From contig NW_023998493.1 in the NCBI RefSeq assembly GCF_014805625.2, positions 544,082 through 608,081 of the forward strand: a stretch of 64,000 nucleotides of DNA, read 5' to 3'. The DNA is from Glossina fuscipes. Lineage: Eukaryota > Arthropoda > Insecta > Diptera > Glossinidae. The notes under the pieces are model-generated. The model was given only the letters and a program-made list of their open reading frames with translations. It searched no databases and had not been told where the DNA came from. Of the stretch, positions 12,926-24,000 are shown one piece after another. The position numbers and the translations under genes were made by a program. Numbering within the stretch: position 1 is the stretch's first letter; every line of letters starts with the position of its first letter.

Positions 12926-14366
12926 ATATTACTTGTAGTAAGAAAAAGTTGAGAAGTTCTGTACGCATGAAGGCATGCAACACCCAAAAGGGTTTGAGAT
13001 ATAACGCATCTTTTAATATATCAAGCGATGCATTTCGACGCATTCTAAAAAACTCTTCGATATCAATATGTTTTGGCACACTATTAAGAATGAATTCGAT
13101 CAGGCTATTTACTTGATCCCTCCTCATATAACGCTGCCTTTTTTTAGAAAGTAGTGGTTGATAGTAGCGCTTCTTAACTACGCCGAACTTTTTTTTTAAA
13201 AATCGTGTAAGATGAAAAAACTTTATATGCTTTTTAAAAAAACCCATATAAAAAACTAATAACAACACATTTAAAAAACACAAATCATTCATTTATATTA
13301 CAAACAGCAAACTAAAATTAATGTGCAGTGCAAATTCAGCCCCTAAGTGCATATAACATATAAATATCGAAATTGGAATTATTTACTACGAACTGGGTGG
13401 GAAAAATGCTATCATCAGTAGATATGTCAGATATGCTTACTGACAACTGTCGGATTTGATTCAAATGAAGAATTTCCGGCATTATTAACGGGTTCTGCTA
13501 ATTTTTGATTGTTATAAAGTCTACTGGCAGTATTTTTTTTTTTTTTTTTGGATTCTCAAGTTGCTTATATAATTCCCGATATTTAAGTTTCGATAAGAGA
13601 TGGTCAAAATTAAAAAAAAATGTTTTTTTTTAATTCGTGCTAGAAAAAAGAATTCGTGTGAAAAAAGTATATTTGCTCTCATTGGTGAACCGTGTTATTT
13701 TAAAGTTGTGCAAAAGAGATCGTGTAAAAAAGATTTGGGTTTACTTGAATAAATCGTGATTGGTTACGTTAGAAGATGACGAAAATGTAGGCAGTATGAG
13801 AGCTTATTTTGTATAATAACCAGTTTTAATTTTTTGCACTTTACGACGAAAACTGATAAAGGCAGAGTATTTAATAGTCGAAGTTGATATCATTCTTTTT
13901 ACAAAATAAAGGGTTTATTTGGCAAAAACTTGGTATATCTTGACTAAAATTTGAAGCTAAAAATTGAAGAAAATAAATAACTTCCCAACTATAACTACAT
14001 TGCTTATATATTAAAAGCGAAAACCTTTTCTTGCCAATATAGAACCGATATATCATTAAACAAATTACTTACTTTCCTTATTTTATTGCTTTCAAAAATT
14101 CAAAAACTTACAAAAGGTTTCACGCATAAAAACACCCTACTATTTGATTTTGTAGTCTCCAACTTAATTGAAGAAAAAAAATTATACTTATTCGCCGACA
14201 TATGATATCTTAACATAGCAAAAAATTATGGCTTATAATACTTAAAAAATATATATTTTTCTTAAGTTTTTTTTAGATTGCATTTATGCTGGCTTAAAAG
14301 GGAGTTGTTCACGTGCTTGCGCGGAACTTTAAATCGCCCCTTGATCAAATTTTTTTTTTTGTGCGA
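12926..14366. other. Gene-poor stretch with one unassigned minus-strand frame
   Basis: A minus-strand open frame at 12924-13292 (122 residues, with RRDQVNSLIEFILNSVPKHI near its middle) overlaps the end of the mariner relic and has no recognised domain. The rest is AT-rich and non-coding in appearance. Confidence 0.45.
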
Positions 14367-14516
14367 TCAGTCACTTAAGGTACAGCCCATGTACATGTGT
14401 TGGGGTAATGATCGGGGAAGTGAAGGGAAGAGATAGACAGATAGTGGCGGCGGTCTAGGAGGCTCGATCGGCAAGTGTAATTCGTTCATCGACTCAGTAA
14501 AGCTACGATCGCTCAT
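14367..14516 (-). CDS. Possible 49-residue open frame or first coding exon, unknown function
   Basis: In an AT-rich desert, a patch of near-even base composition holds a minus-strand ATG frame beginning MSDRSFTESMNELHLP and followed by a Pro-rich stretch (IEPPRPPP). The ATG is preceded by a polypyrimidine run ending in TAG, which could be a splice acceptor. It is too short for confident calling. It could be a genuine small exon of a gene with distant partners, an upstream exon of Akt1 (same strand), or chance. No family recognised. Confidence 0.25.
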   Translation of the reverse strand: MSDRSFTESMNELHLPIEPPRPPPLSVYLFPSLPRSLPQHMYMGCTLSD

Positions 14517-15421
14517 CTCTAACAGGTAAAGTACGGTCTACCGTACTGAGAATTGAATCCGGATATGCTGGCTTGATAGTAACTTATGCCCTATGTTGAT
14601 TGAATGATCTACAAATTAACGAACTTAACTGTTTTCGGATACAATTTACTTTTTCTTCTTATTGTCAAGTGAAATTATCTCTTAGGAGCATTTCATTTAA
14701 AGTTTTTCGAAACCCACTATATCTCTGCTATGCCACATTTCCTTCTTGCTCTTTTTAGAAATGTTACCTCTGTGTTATACGGGGGTGATCAGTGCCAGTA
14801 ATACACAATATTGACGATACCGATCACAATGATGTGTGTACATGTACGTACGGACGTATGTGTGATTACGACCCTAAAATGTAGTAATAAAAAAATAGCA
14901 AAAACAAAAGTAATTGTAGCGAAATAAAAAGAAGGAGAAGGAGAAAAAGAAAAACCGAGATAGAAAAAAAAATGAAAGGCACGAACGAAAACAACACTGT
15001 GATGACCATGTAATATATTGCTTCTTAAATCGTAAATTCAGAAGTAAAACTAATTATGGAAAATCAAAATCGATCAGTAATTTGCCAAAGGTCAGCATTA
15101 TTTGTTACATGTAAATACTATGGCGTGAAATTTTTTCTTAGCGTTATTATGAGTAAAAATACTCCATATGTTGTTATCAAGATCTTCATTTTTATTATAG
15201 ATATGGTAATAGTTTTGTTATTTTGTAACCTTTCTCACATCCATTAAAATGCTTTTCGCTTGTAAACAACTTCACACATAAACGTGTAAAAATTTTCACT
15301 ACAAAAATCATCTCAAGATGAGATAATAAAGCTATTCTCAGAACAGCATTTAGTAAATAGCAAAAAAAAAAAAAAAAAAAAAAGTAATAATAATAATAAT
15401 AATAAAGAAAAGAACCAGGTA

Positions 15422-15900
15422 CAGGCGTCCCTCGCTTAGTGGGTTACATGTAAAGCACAGTTTCGATACAACCCGATACGAAAATTGCGTTTTCTGCAAT
15501 CCAAATATGTATTTTTTTCTACTAATTTTTACTTTTGTTTTAATTTTATCCTTTGTAAGAAGAGTTTCCACCAACTTTAAGAGAAAAATATGACTTTTTG
15601 ATCGCTATCATTACTTTTTGTATTTCATTTGTTTTTTTTTTTTGATAAAAACGCTTTGGACATTCGGAACGAAATTTCATAATAAAATTTTGATCAAAAA
15701 GCTTTACACCATAACACTTGATTTGCATGCAACAACACGGTATACATTGCCTCTATTTACATTATTTTAAACTAACACGATTCAGGTTATAACTAAGTTT
15801 AAATTACATTATCCTATATAATATCTTGATTTAAATAAATATATAAAAATGTCTCGTATCAACACGGTACGAGTTGACCGTATTAAGCGAGGGAAGCCTG
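15422..15900. mobile_element. 479-bp MITE, pogo/Tigger-like, with TA target duplication
   Basis: The left end CAGGCGTCCCTCGCTTA and the inverse of the right end CAGGCTTCCCTCGCTTA differ by one base in 17, and both ends are flanked by TA (15420-15421 and 15901-15902). CAGG(C/T)-type ends with TA duplication are typical of the pogo/Tigger branch of Tc1/mariner elements. The interior is AT-rich and has no transposase frame, so it is a non-autonomous element. Confidence 0.85.
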
Positions 15901-16260
15901 TACGCCCTTATGCCAAAACTGAGACATCCACTATCTCGAACGAATGTTGTAAATATTGATAAGTATTAAATTAACTGAGAGCGAACATGTCATGCCGCCC
16001 GATCAGAACTACTTTTGCGCTGAACTTTACATGATAATCTTAGTTAATATTTTTTACCTAATTTCATATCGATATCTGCTATGAGTTATAAGTTACCGTA
16101 TTTGTCGTAATATTGCAAACGTGTTTTTCGAACAAAATTTAATCTCTGCGCATTAAGAGACAAGTTTCAGTCTTTATCTCAATTTATGCGACTGTGAGAA
16201 TATTCACAACGCTCGTTAGGAAGGTATGGCTAAGCCGACTTATATGACTCTATATATTAG

Positions 16261-16407
16261 ATGACGGCAAATGCCCCTAAATCTGCCACTGCAAAATCGC
16301 CTGCTGCGGCTCCTTCTCAACCTACCACTGCTCCTCCTCCACCTAGGCCTTCTGCCAATGCTCTTCCACTATCACCTCCCAAACCGGTTACACCAGATAT
16401 AGCTTAA
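16261..16407 (+). CDS. Pro/Ala-rich 48-residue open frame, unknown function
   Basis: ATG to tandem TAA stops. Pro and Ala dominate, with Ser, Thr and Lys also common, and codon choice is strongly ordered (CCT, GCT, GCC) against an AT-rich background. It is immediately preceded by TATATATTAG, which could be a splice acceptor, and followed within a few bases by AATAAA. It may be the last exon of an unrecognised plus-strand gene, a small protein, or a decayed Pro-rich exon. No signal peptide or known domain is visible. Confidence 0.35.
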   Translation: MTANAPKSATAKSPAAAPSQPTTAPPPPRPSANALPLSPPKPVTPDIA

Positions 16408-16509
16408 TAAATTCAGAATTTATACACTTAATAGGGTCTGAAGCTTCCTTTTGGGTGTTACATACATTATGAAAGAAAACAAAATGAGTATACCCCCATC
16501 AGTAGTGGG

Positions 16510-16515
16510 TTTATT
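16510..16515 (-). terminator. Probable polo polyadenylation signal AATAAA
   Basis: A minus-strand AATAAA hexamer lies about 330 bases beyond the polo stop. Drosophila polo is known to use alternative poly(A) sites; here I identify only this candidate. Confidence 0.4.
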
Positions 16516-16841
16516 TTTATTGACAGTTAAGAGAGTTTGGAAAAATATCTTAAAAAGTAAGAAATAGAATATTTTTCAAACTTATAAAACAGCCGAAGTA
16601 TGCTTGCAAACAAAACCAGGCCAATAGAAAACGTGAATAATAATAATATTAATAATAATAATGTAATTGTTAATAAAATATAAAAAATTATAAAAAGCGT
16701 ATAAATAGAAGTCTTCACTTAATTCGCATTTCGCATGTGGAGAATAACATAGAATGAATGTAAGCGATAGCATTTCAATGTGCCGAAAATAAGAAAAGAA
16801 AAAATAGAGCCTGCTGTTTGTTGAAAGAACTCCCAATATGT

Positions 16842-18578
16842 TTAGAAAAACATCTTTTCCAACACTTTATTTAGTTTCTCCTGAGCGTAGCGGATTTTCT
16901 GATACAAATCCTTAGAGCAGCCGTGTTGTGTAATGGTTGAGAACCGATATGTACGAAAATTTTTTTCTTGATCCATGTAAGTGACAGCATTCATACGTGG
17001 ACATAAAATAATTTTCATATGATCTGAAAAGTTTAACTGTACTGTGCCATTAGTTAAATGCATGACTACCGCACATGTGGTACGAAACCATGAGTGTAAA
17101 TGTGGCATGCGCGAAATTTGATCACTTTCAAGATTAACATTATTTGCTCCAGCCTTCATTAAATGTTCTGTCATGTAACGTTTAAAGTAAGACAATAATT
17201 TCATTTTCTTTTCCAAAGATTTGCAATAGTCTGTGTTGGTCGTATAAGTTTCTTTGCCATCCTTATCGATAAAGTGGACATTAATATCATTCGGCAATAG
17301 AATTAGCTTGGTTGTATCGTTGAACATAACACCTATGCCCTCGTCGCATAATTGATAGCCAAAACCGTATTTGTCGCTGTAATCCACCCACTTTGATATC
17401 CAAAACAATGGCTGAGCAGCAGGGTCCGTATTCTCATCACCTAAATTTTCGGCTAAAATGCGAGGTTTGGCTTCAATAAGCTTGGTTAATTGTTGATACA
17501 AGCTTTCTATGTCACTGCGATAATCCTGATTATGCTGATAAACATGCGCCGATGCAGTGATGGCATCGTGCAAGTTGTTTTTAAGAAAAGTCGACTCCAA
17601 ACGTGTATCATCGTATCGTACACCGTTCACTTCAATTAGAGGCTTTCTTTGATTAGCCACTTCATGTTCTAAAGTGGCCTTAATTTCGAGACGTGGCGCC
17701 ATAGTCAGACATGAAGTAGGCAAAAACATTGGAACCGGCGAAATAGTTAAAAATTCTGAATGTAGCAACTGGTCAATTGTAGGCCGATGGCTGGGATTTG
17801 ATTGCAGCATTGACACTACCATGTCGGCAGCTGATTTACATAGATAACTGGGTAATCGGTAATCACATTTTTTAATTTTCGAGTAGGTATCTCTAAGCGT
17901 TTTAGTTTCAAACGGAGGTTGACCCACTAATAGGGTGTACATAACGCAACCGATAGACCAGATATCCACTTCATACGAGTGTCCTTTTTTAGTTAGAATT
18001 TCCGGTGCTATATAATTTGGGGTACCGCATAAAGTTTTCTTCCGTTCGCCCTCATACTCAATACGTGTGGCCAAACCAAAATCACCAATCTTCACGTGGA
18101 GCATGTCGTTTAGGAACAGATTACCTAATTTCAAATCGCGATGTATTATGCGGTTATCGTGCAAGTATTTAACACCCTGAATGATTTGATATATATAATA
18201 ACGACATTCATATTCAGTTATGGTTTTCCGACGTTTATGTAATTCCATCATAGATCTTTTTTTGCACAGTTCCAAAACGATGTAAATGTTGTAATTGTCT
18301 TCGAAAAAACCATGAAATTTAACAATGTTAGGATGACTTATAGAACTGTGTATGGTAATTTCCTGGGTCATTTTCTCTTTTTGATTATGTTTCATTAAGA
18401 GCTTCTTTGAAACAATTTTACCAGCATACACTTCATTTGTCGCCATATCTACAATTTCATAACATTTTGCAAATCCACCCTTGCCGAAAAATCTCATGCG
18501 TTTATATGTTTTGCCGGCCGAAGAATCATATAATCTTTCTGGTATTTCTGTCCCTTTATCATCAGTTTTCGAAGACAT
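16842..18578 (-). CDS. polo: Polo mitotic kinase, complete and intronless (578 aa)
   Basis: Polo-like kinase 1 orthologue, acting at centrosomes, kinetochores and the midzone in mitosis and meiosis. One uninterrupted frame covers the whole protein: 578 residues against 576 in Drosophila as I recall. The N-terminal kinase domain (about 25-280) has GKGGFAK, catalytic Lys54, Asp148 in HRDLK, Asp166 in DFG and the T-loop Thr182 in KKTLCGTPNY. The C-terminal Polo-box domain has two boxes (WISKWVDYSDKYG... and SWFRTTCAVVMHL...), including LNFSDHMK, which holds the His/Lys phosphopeptide-binding pair. The start ATG at 18578 aligns with known Polo N-termini. No stops or missing residues occur, so it is probably functional. 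The absence of any coding intron is notable. A possible 5' UTR acceptor (TAATTTCTTGTTAG) lies just upstream. Confidence 0.97.
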   Translation of the reverse strand: MSSKTDDKGTEIPERLYDSSAGKTYKRMRFFGKGGFAKCYEIVDMATNEVYAGKIVSKKLLMKHNQKEKMTQEITIHSSISHPNIVKFHGFFEDNYNIYIVLELCKKRSMMELHKRRKTITEYECRYYIYQIIQGVKYLHDNRIIHRDLKLGNLFLNDMLHVKIGDFGLATRIEYEGERKKTLCGTPNYIAPEILTKKGHSYEVDIWSIGCVMYTLLVGQPPFETKTLRDTYSKIKKCDYRLPSYLCKSAADMVVSMLQSNPSHRPTIDQLLHSEFLTISPVPMFLPTSCLTMAPRLEIKATLEHEVANQRKPLIEVNGVRYDDTRLESTFLKNNLHDAITASAHVYQHNQDYRSDIESLYQQLTKLIEAKPRILAENLGDENTDPAAQPLFWISKWVDYSDKYGFGYQLCDEGIGVMFNDTTKLILLPNDINVHFIDKDGKETYTTNTDYCKSLEKKMKLLSYFKRYMTEHLMKAGANNVNLESDQISRMPHLHSWFRTTCAVVMHLTNGTVQLNFSDHMKIILCPRMNAVTYMDQEKNFRTYRFSTITQHGCSKDLYQKIRYAQEKLNKVLEKMFF

Positions 18579-18848
18579 GTTTAAGTGCTTTAAATTTTCT
18601 CTTCTAACAAGAAATTAGAAAAAATGAAAAATTTCACTTAATGTCTATTCGATCGACAATTTCTTTTGTTGTATAAAACGTAAAAAAACTGCCTGCTTAG
18701 TTCCTTTTAGACTTTTCAATGGGAACTTCGGTCATATAAATAGAACATTTAACTCAAATAGTTCAGAATTAATTTAATTCCACAAAACTATGTATGCGAC
18801 TTTTTTCTTTCCATTTTAAACAAGCTGCGCTGGGGTAGATAGGTAATA

Positions 18849-18948
18849 GGAATTGTACGTATCAGACTCGCTCATTTAAATACTCTCTTAAGTCGCCAAA
18901 TTTATATGACGGAATTGTGCGAGCAGACTCGCTCATTTAAATATCTTC
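18849..18948. repeat. Duplicated ~62-bp block upstream of polo
   Basis: Two direct copies, starting at 18849 and 18911, share GGAATTGT and CAGACTCGCTCATTTAAATA-type cores. They lie 270-370 bases before the polo ATG and could be promoter elements or a local duplication. Confidence 0.6.
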
Positions 18949-20829
18949 CAAAGACGCCTTTCGTCTAATTCTCGTGGAACATCCTACATATGACGAAGTT
19001 TATTCAAAGATGATCGTACATGCATCATCTGAACTATGTGATGAGTGTCACGCAAAAGAATCGCTGACCATCTTATTTTTATGTAGAGTAAATTCCACAA
19101 CAATAGATATTCATTTCTGTAATAACTTATATGAAATCTTTCGTGCTTGCAACAAAACTTATCTTAAGCAGTTAACTGCCTTTTTTAAAATTGGTGGATA
19201 TGTTATATCCATTTCTGTTAAGTATTATAAAAAGTTTATATCTGTTTTTACACATTACAGATACTTCGAAGATGTGTACAATGGGTAAGAAAATTACATT
19301 TGCTGTGAGTATTTCACTTTGAAAGTGTCTATGCAAAAAAACGCAAGAATGGTTCCTTTTCTTATTTTATTCAAAGGAAAGAATCTGACCACCTGCAAAA
19401 GATCACAATTTGAATCAGACTAACAATCAATATTGAGATGAAACCCCAAGACCCATAGTCACGCTGCTTAAAGGGAAGTGCAAGCAGCAATGATGCGATT
19501 TTTTCATATAACGACTTTCAATCGCAAAACTTGCCCAGAAAAAAATATTAGCAACGTCAGTCGCCGCTGTATTCAGTAGATCTTCCTTATTCCAATAGAG
19601 GACTTGTTGTTGCAGCGCTTTGACTTTAATTATTACGCACCATGTGGTTTCTTTCGTGGACTGCCCAAACGGTCGTGTGAGTTTTCGGCTTGACATTGAT
19701 AATTTGTGGGAAATGTTGTGAATGTATTGAACATGACATTTTTACTGTTCCCTTAAAATAAAAACCTTTAAGAAATTATTCTCACATTTAATAAACCAAT
19801 TTTCAGAATAATACCTTCTGCATTCTCTAAATTAATTATCGAGATCCCGTAAAAACCACCGGTCTCTTCGACAATAGCGTCAAAACATCCGCATCTATTG
19901 TCATACTTTGGCTCATCGCTAATAAACTCGCGTATAGCTACAATATCCCCCACATTCGCTGCATGTAACTCTCTGACCCTCTCTGATTTGTCTTCATTAT
20001 GAAATATTCGTTACCAATTTTCGATAGGGTGAACACAAACATTATTACTAAGGTCGATTTTCATCGACCGATCGAGCGCCAAATGTTTAATTATTCTTAT
20101 AGGAGGCTTGCTATTTATCTTCTTTCCTTACTACTAACCACCCCCACTCTCCTCTAGACCAATCACATATTCACATATCTTTCTTTTTCATATTCCAATG
20201 CATAGGATTACAGGCAATTAACGCCCTGCTAGTCAACGTGTTATTATTTTAATTATATCGAAGCATAAGAGGGAATTGTGTTTCAATCGAATGTAAATAC
20301 CCGACTATATCATGTACTAATGTATACTAAGTATATCGCACATTTCATCTTGTATTGAAAAATGAATCTCATTAGGTAGGCAACTGCGTCTACTAAGGCA
20401 TGAGATAAGAAAGTAATCATATGCAAAATATGTTATATTACATCACTTCATATACATTTCGGCTTGACCTATAAAAGGAACCGCTGAGAATAATTACCTC
20501 TTGTTGCTAAATTAGTAAAACTGTTTAGAGAGGTGTTGAGGGCGAAAATGTTTCCTATTTTTGTCAAATATCTAAATATTGCCAAATCGTAGAACAGCTA
20601 AAGCGTTTAAAAAGAAAAAAAGTTGTATTTTGCTCATGCATTGTTAACTACGGTTGAGACTTAGGTTTACCATTTCAAAGCACAGACATTTCTAATACAA
20701 AACAGTTAAAGTGACCAAAATCGTCTAAAAATTTATAGCATCAGTTTCCTAGAATGTTAATTGATTATCTGTAAATCAATTAGATAATAAAAACAAAAGG
20801 TAATTGTAGCCTTTTAGCTCACGATGGGT
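18949..20829. other. Intergenic stretch with unassigned coding-like frames
   Basis: A plus-strand frame at 18974-19288 (104 residues, Cys-containing) and minus-strand frames at 19427-19696 and about 19768-19990 look coding-like in composition but match no family I know. The last one reads VRELHAANVGDIVAIREF near its start and continues to about 19768. They may be fragments of decayed genes. Confidence 0.35.
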
Positions 20830-21095
20830 AGATGGAGCAATTTATGGGAAAGAACCAGTTTGGAAAAGAAAAGAGTCATCTTTCATTAGGACAATGTGCC
20901 GGCTTCTAACCTTTCGTTGTAAATACAAAGGGGAACCTTTTTCATTAGATAGAGGCCTTTCCGTCTTCTGGCCGTCCCAGACCCTCGATTACTCTAAATT
21001 GGGAAGCGTTTTCTACCAACCAATCAGTCGTAAAAGGGTATTTTGAATATATCTCCGCAAATCTTCAGAAACTAAGTCCCCACTAGAAAAACTTT
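20830..21095 (+). mobile_element. Tc1/mariner-type transposase relic, third family
   Basis: Broken frames read KRKRVIFH, then a stop, then DNVPAS, matching the RVIFHQDNAPAH catalytic block of mariner-type transposases with the Gln codon turned into TAG. Further on, the frame near 21000-21060 reads TNQSVVKGYFEY, like the C-terminal conserved segment. Both ends are eroded. It differs from the two mariner copies at 7.7 and 12.3 kb. Confidence 0.6.
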
Positions 21096-24000
21096 ATTCA
21101 ACTTTCAGGAAGCTCCCTTACCTATTAAAAGGGATTTAAATTGTTGTCCCTGCTGTGGGCTGGAGGCATGTGATTCACCTAGTGAATTTGAGAATTCTTT
21201 CTACAATTTTATATTTAAAATCTGGAATCCTAATGAGACCTCAAACATTTTTCGCTTGAATTATTTTACCAAAAAAATATTTCGTAGTCTATTTCTGTGC
21301 AATTAAGACTGTATCGAAGCACATTTGGTTTTTAAATACGAGTGCATTGCAACATTAGTTTTAATTCCCGCCCGGAATAAGTTTTTTTTTTACAAAAAAT
21401 GTAACAAAACTTTTATGACTTCTCCATTTTTTATGAATAAAAGCTTTCATGAAACCAATACAAGGCGTCATATAGGAACTCATCGAAAAAGTGGTGCAGT
21501 CGTTTTTTACCAAAATATCTTAAAAATTGGTTGAACGCAACAAAACAAGACGGACAGACAACCTTAGATCAATGCTGTCTGTCCGTCCGTCTGGATCGAT
21601 CAGCATGAAAAAGATGGGTCTGTTTTAACCTTTACGTGCATATTGTTGCGAACTGTCTACATTCCAGTTTCACTTCACAAAAAAATTTTAATAAAAAAAA
21701 TTCAAAATAAAATAAAATTGGCAGCAATATACATTTAAAAGCTAAAAATGACACTATGGATCGCAATTACATAGCTATACATTTAAGGAATAAGTCCTTC
21801 TGGGTGTTGCATACATCCATGTAAACTTAATATACCTTTGTAGAAGTGGTACAGAGTATAAAAAAATGAATGAGAAAAGTTGTATTCATCGGCTTCTCCG
21901 TTCAGTAACAATTCGCCAAGTGACGAATAATTCCGTACTACGTAAAAACTTCTTGTGGACTTAAATGACAATTTATTAAACATAACTTTTGAACCCTTTC
22001 AAAAAATTTAAATAAATGAAAGAATAAAAAGCCAATAATATCAGTTCATAGGACGCAAAGAAGGGGAAAGAGAAAGGCTTCTCGAGCTAGAAAGCAAGGA
22101 ACGTCTGAAGAACACCTGCAACATATAAGGATATCAATAAACAGTTTTGATTAATTATTTTTTATCTATTTTAGCTTTGGAGATGGAAGTATAAGTTATG
22201 TTTATAATTTATAATCTTGTCGTCTGTGAAGAGGTATAAATGAAATAGGAGGAATTATTAAAATGTAACGTTCGATAAACTTTAAATGTTATGTATCTTT
22301 AGCTTTGATCCGTAGGCTAAATAAGATATCAAAAACATTAAACTAAAATCACAACTAGACAAATATTAAGAGCAGATCAGATGCACCAATGAAACGGCAG
22401 GTTTTTATTTTCCAAAAAAAAAAAATTGATAATAATAATAAATAAATAAAAAAAAAACAAATTTTCCAACAAATATTGGGCACGAGCAACAAAGTAAAAA
22501 TTAATTTTAGAAACTACAAAAGCAAAAGAAAAAATTTAAAAACAACAACAAGAATAGCGATAAAAAAAATAAATAGCAGCAAAGATATATAAATAAAAGA
22601 TTGAAAAGAAAGAATTTCCTTCGTCTAGACAAAAGACGACAAGAGTGTTACGTTGTTGTCTGTGCTTTTGTGTAACCATCAGTGCAGGAGATTAGATAAA
22701 TTAAGTTTAATATTAAGCACGTAACTCTTTCTCTTTAAATCATAAATATGTGAAATAGTTTTATTTTTATGCTAAGCAATATTTTTTTACTTGATCTAAG
22801 CACTTGAACAGTGACTCATTATTGTAAAAGCCCGTCATTCTCGCAAATATAAGCCTTAATTGTAAATAAATGAGGTTAAAATTATTTATACTGATATAAT
22901 AAATAAGGTTAAAATTATTTATACCGCATAAAAGATCAACATCGTTCTTATAAAAACAGATAATGGAACTATGTCTGCATATCAGGCTGATTGAATTAAA
23001 ACTAGCCTTACATATAATCATCATATATCACGGATTTACACATTGTGAGAAAGAAGAACCGACAATCTTGATTGCTAACGCTCAATTTATTTTTTGGACT
23101 ACGTAGATGCAAAGATAAAGCCGAAATCCTCCATTATATTCAAGCAAGCAACTTTACTAGGAAAATATATTTTAAATAAGCGCCAACTAAGGCTGTTTCA
23201 GACCTTCAGATGGCCCTCATTCAAAGGCACCTAATTAAAAGAACAATATATTGTAAAGCATGTCAACTTCGCTCTTAATGTAACCGAATGACGGCAAATC
23301 TTCAAAGTCAAGGCAACCAAGACTTTCTTATCCCGGAACTAACAAAAACAGACTTAAGGGCATTATAAAATCCACTCTGGTGCTAATGTGTGACCGATTA
23401 ACGAATAACGATGTCTGTTGTTTATCCGAACATTTTACAAGCTTTTGGCGAAGAACTCATTATAGCGTAGCAGGCATCCAAGTTCCGACTTAAACTACTT
23501 ATAGTTTTTAAACTGCTGTTTATTTTTGATTTTTGTTTTTTTGTTGTTCATTAACCGTGTGTTTGAAATATGTACGTATGTATACGTGTAGGTTTGTTTA
23601 TTTTTATGTATGTTTGAAACGTTTGAAGTTGGTTAAACGTTTGCGGTTGCTGCGAATTCAACACCATGTATATTTGGCACACGATCATTCATGTGTTCGT
23701 TAATGTGTGTGCGCAGCTTTGATGAGCAACAGGGTATAAGATCATAAAAAAACAACAATATAAAGACGAGAAAACGTTGAAACTAACCATAAAACAATTT
23801 GAAAAGAAAATATTAATGATAATATCCACCTTAGCCAGAAAGTACTGAAAGTACGTGGACATGCTTTATTTTGGCCGAGAGCACACACAAGTAAAAGCAG
23901 AACGAAACTACAAAAATTACATTTGTTTTTAGCAATATATTCCAGCCTCTTCAACACCTAATTCGAATAAAAGAATATGACAACTTCGATGGACTCATTC

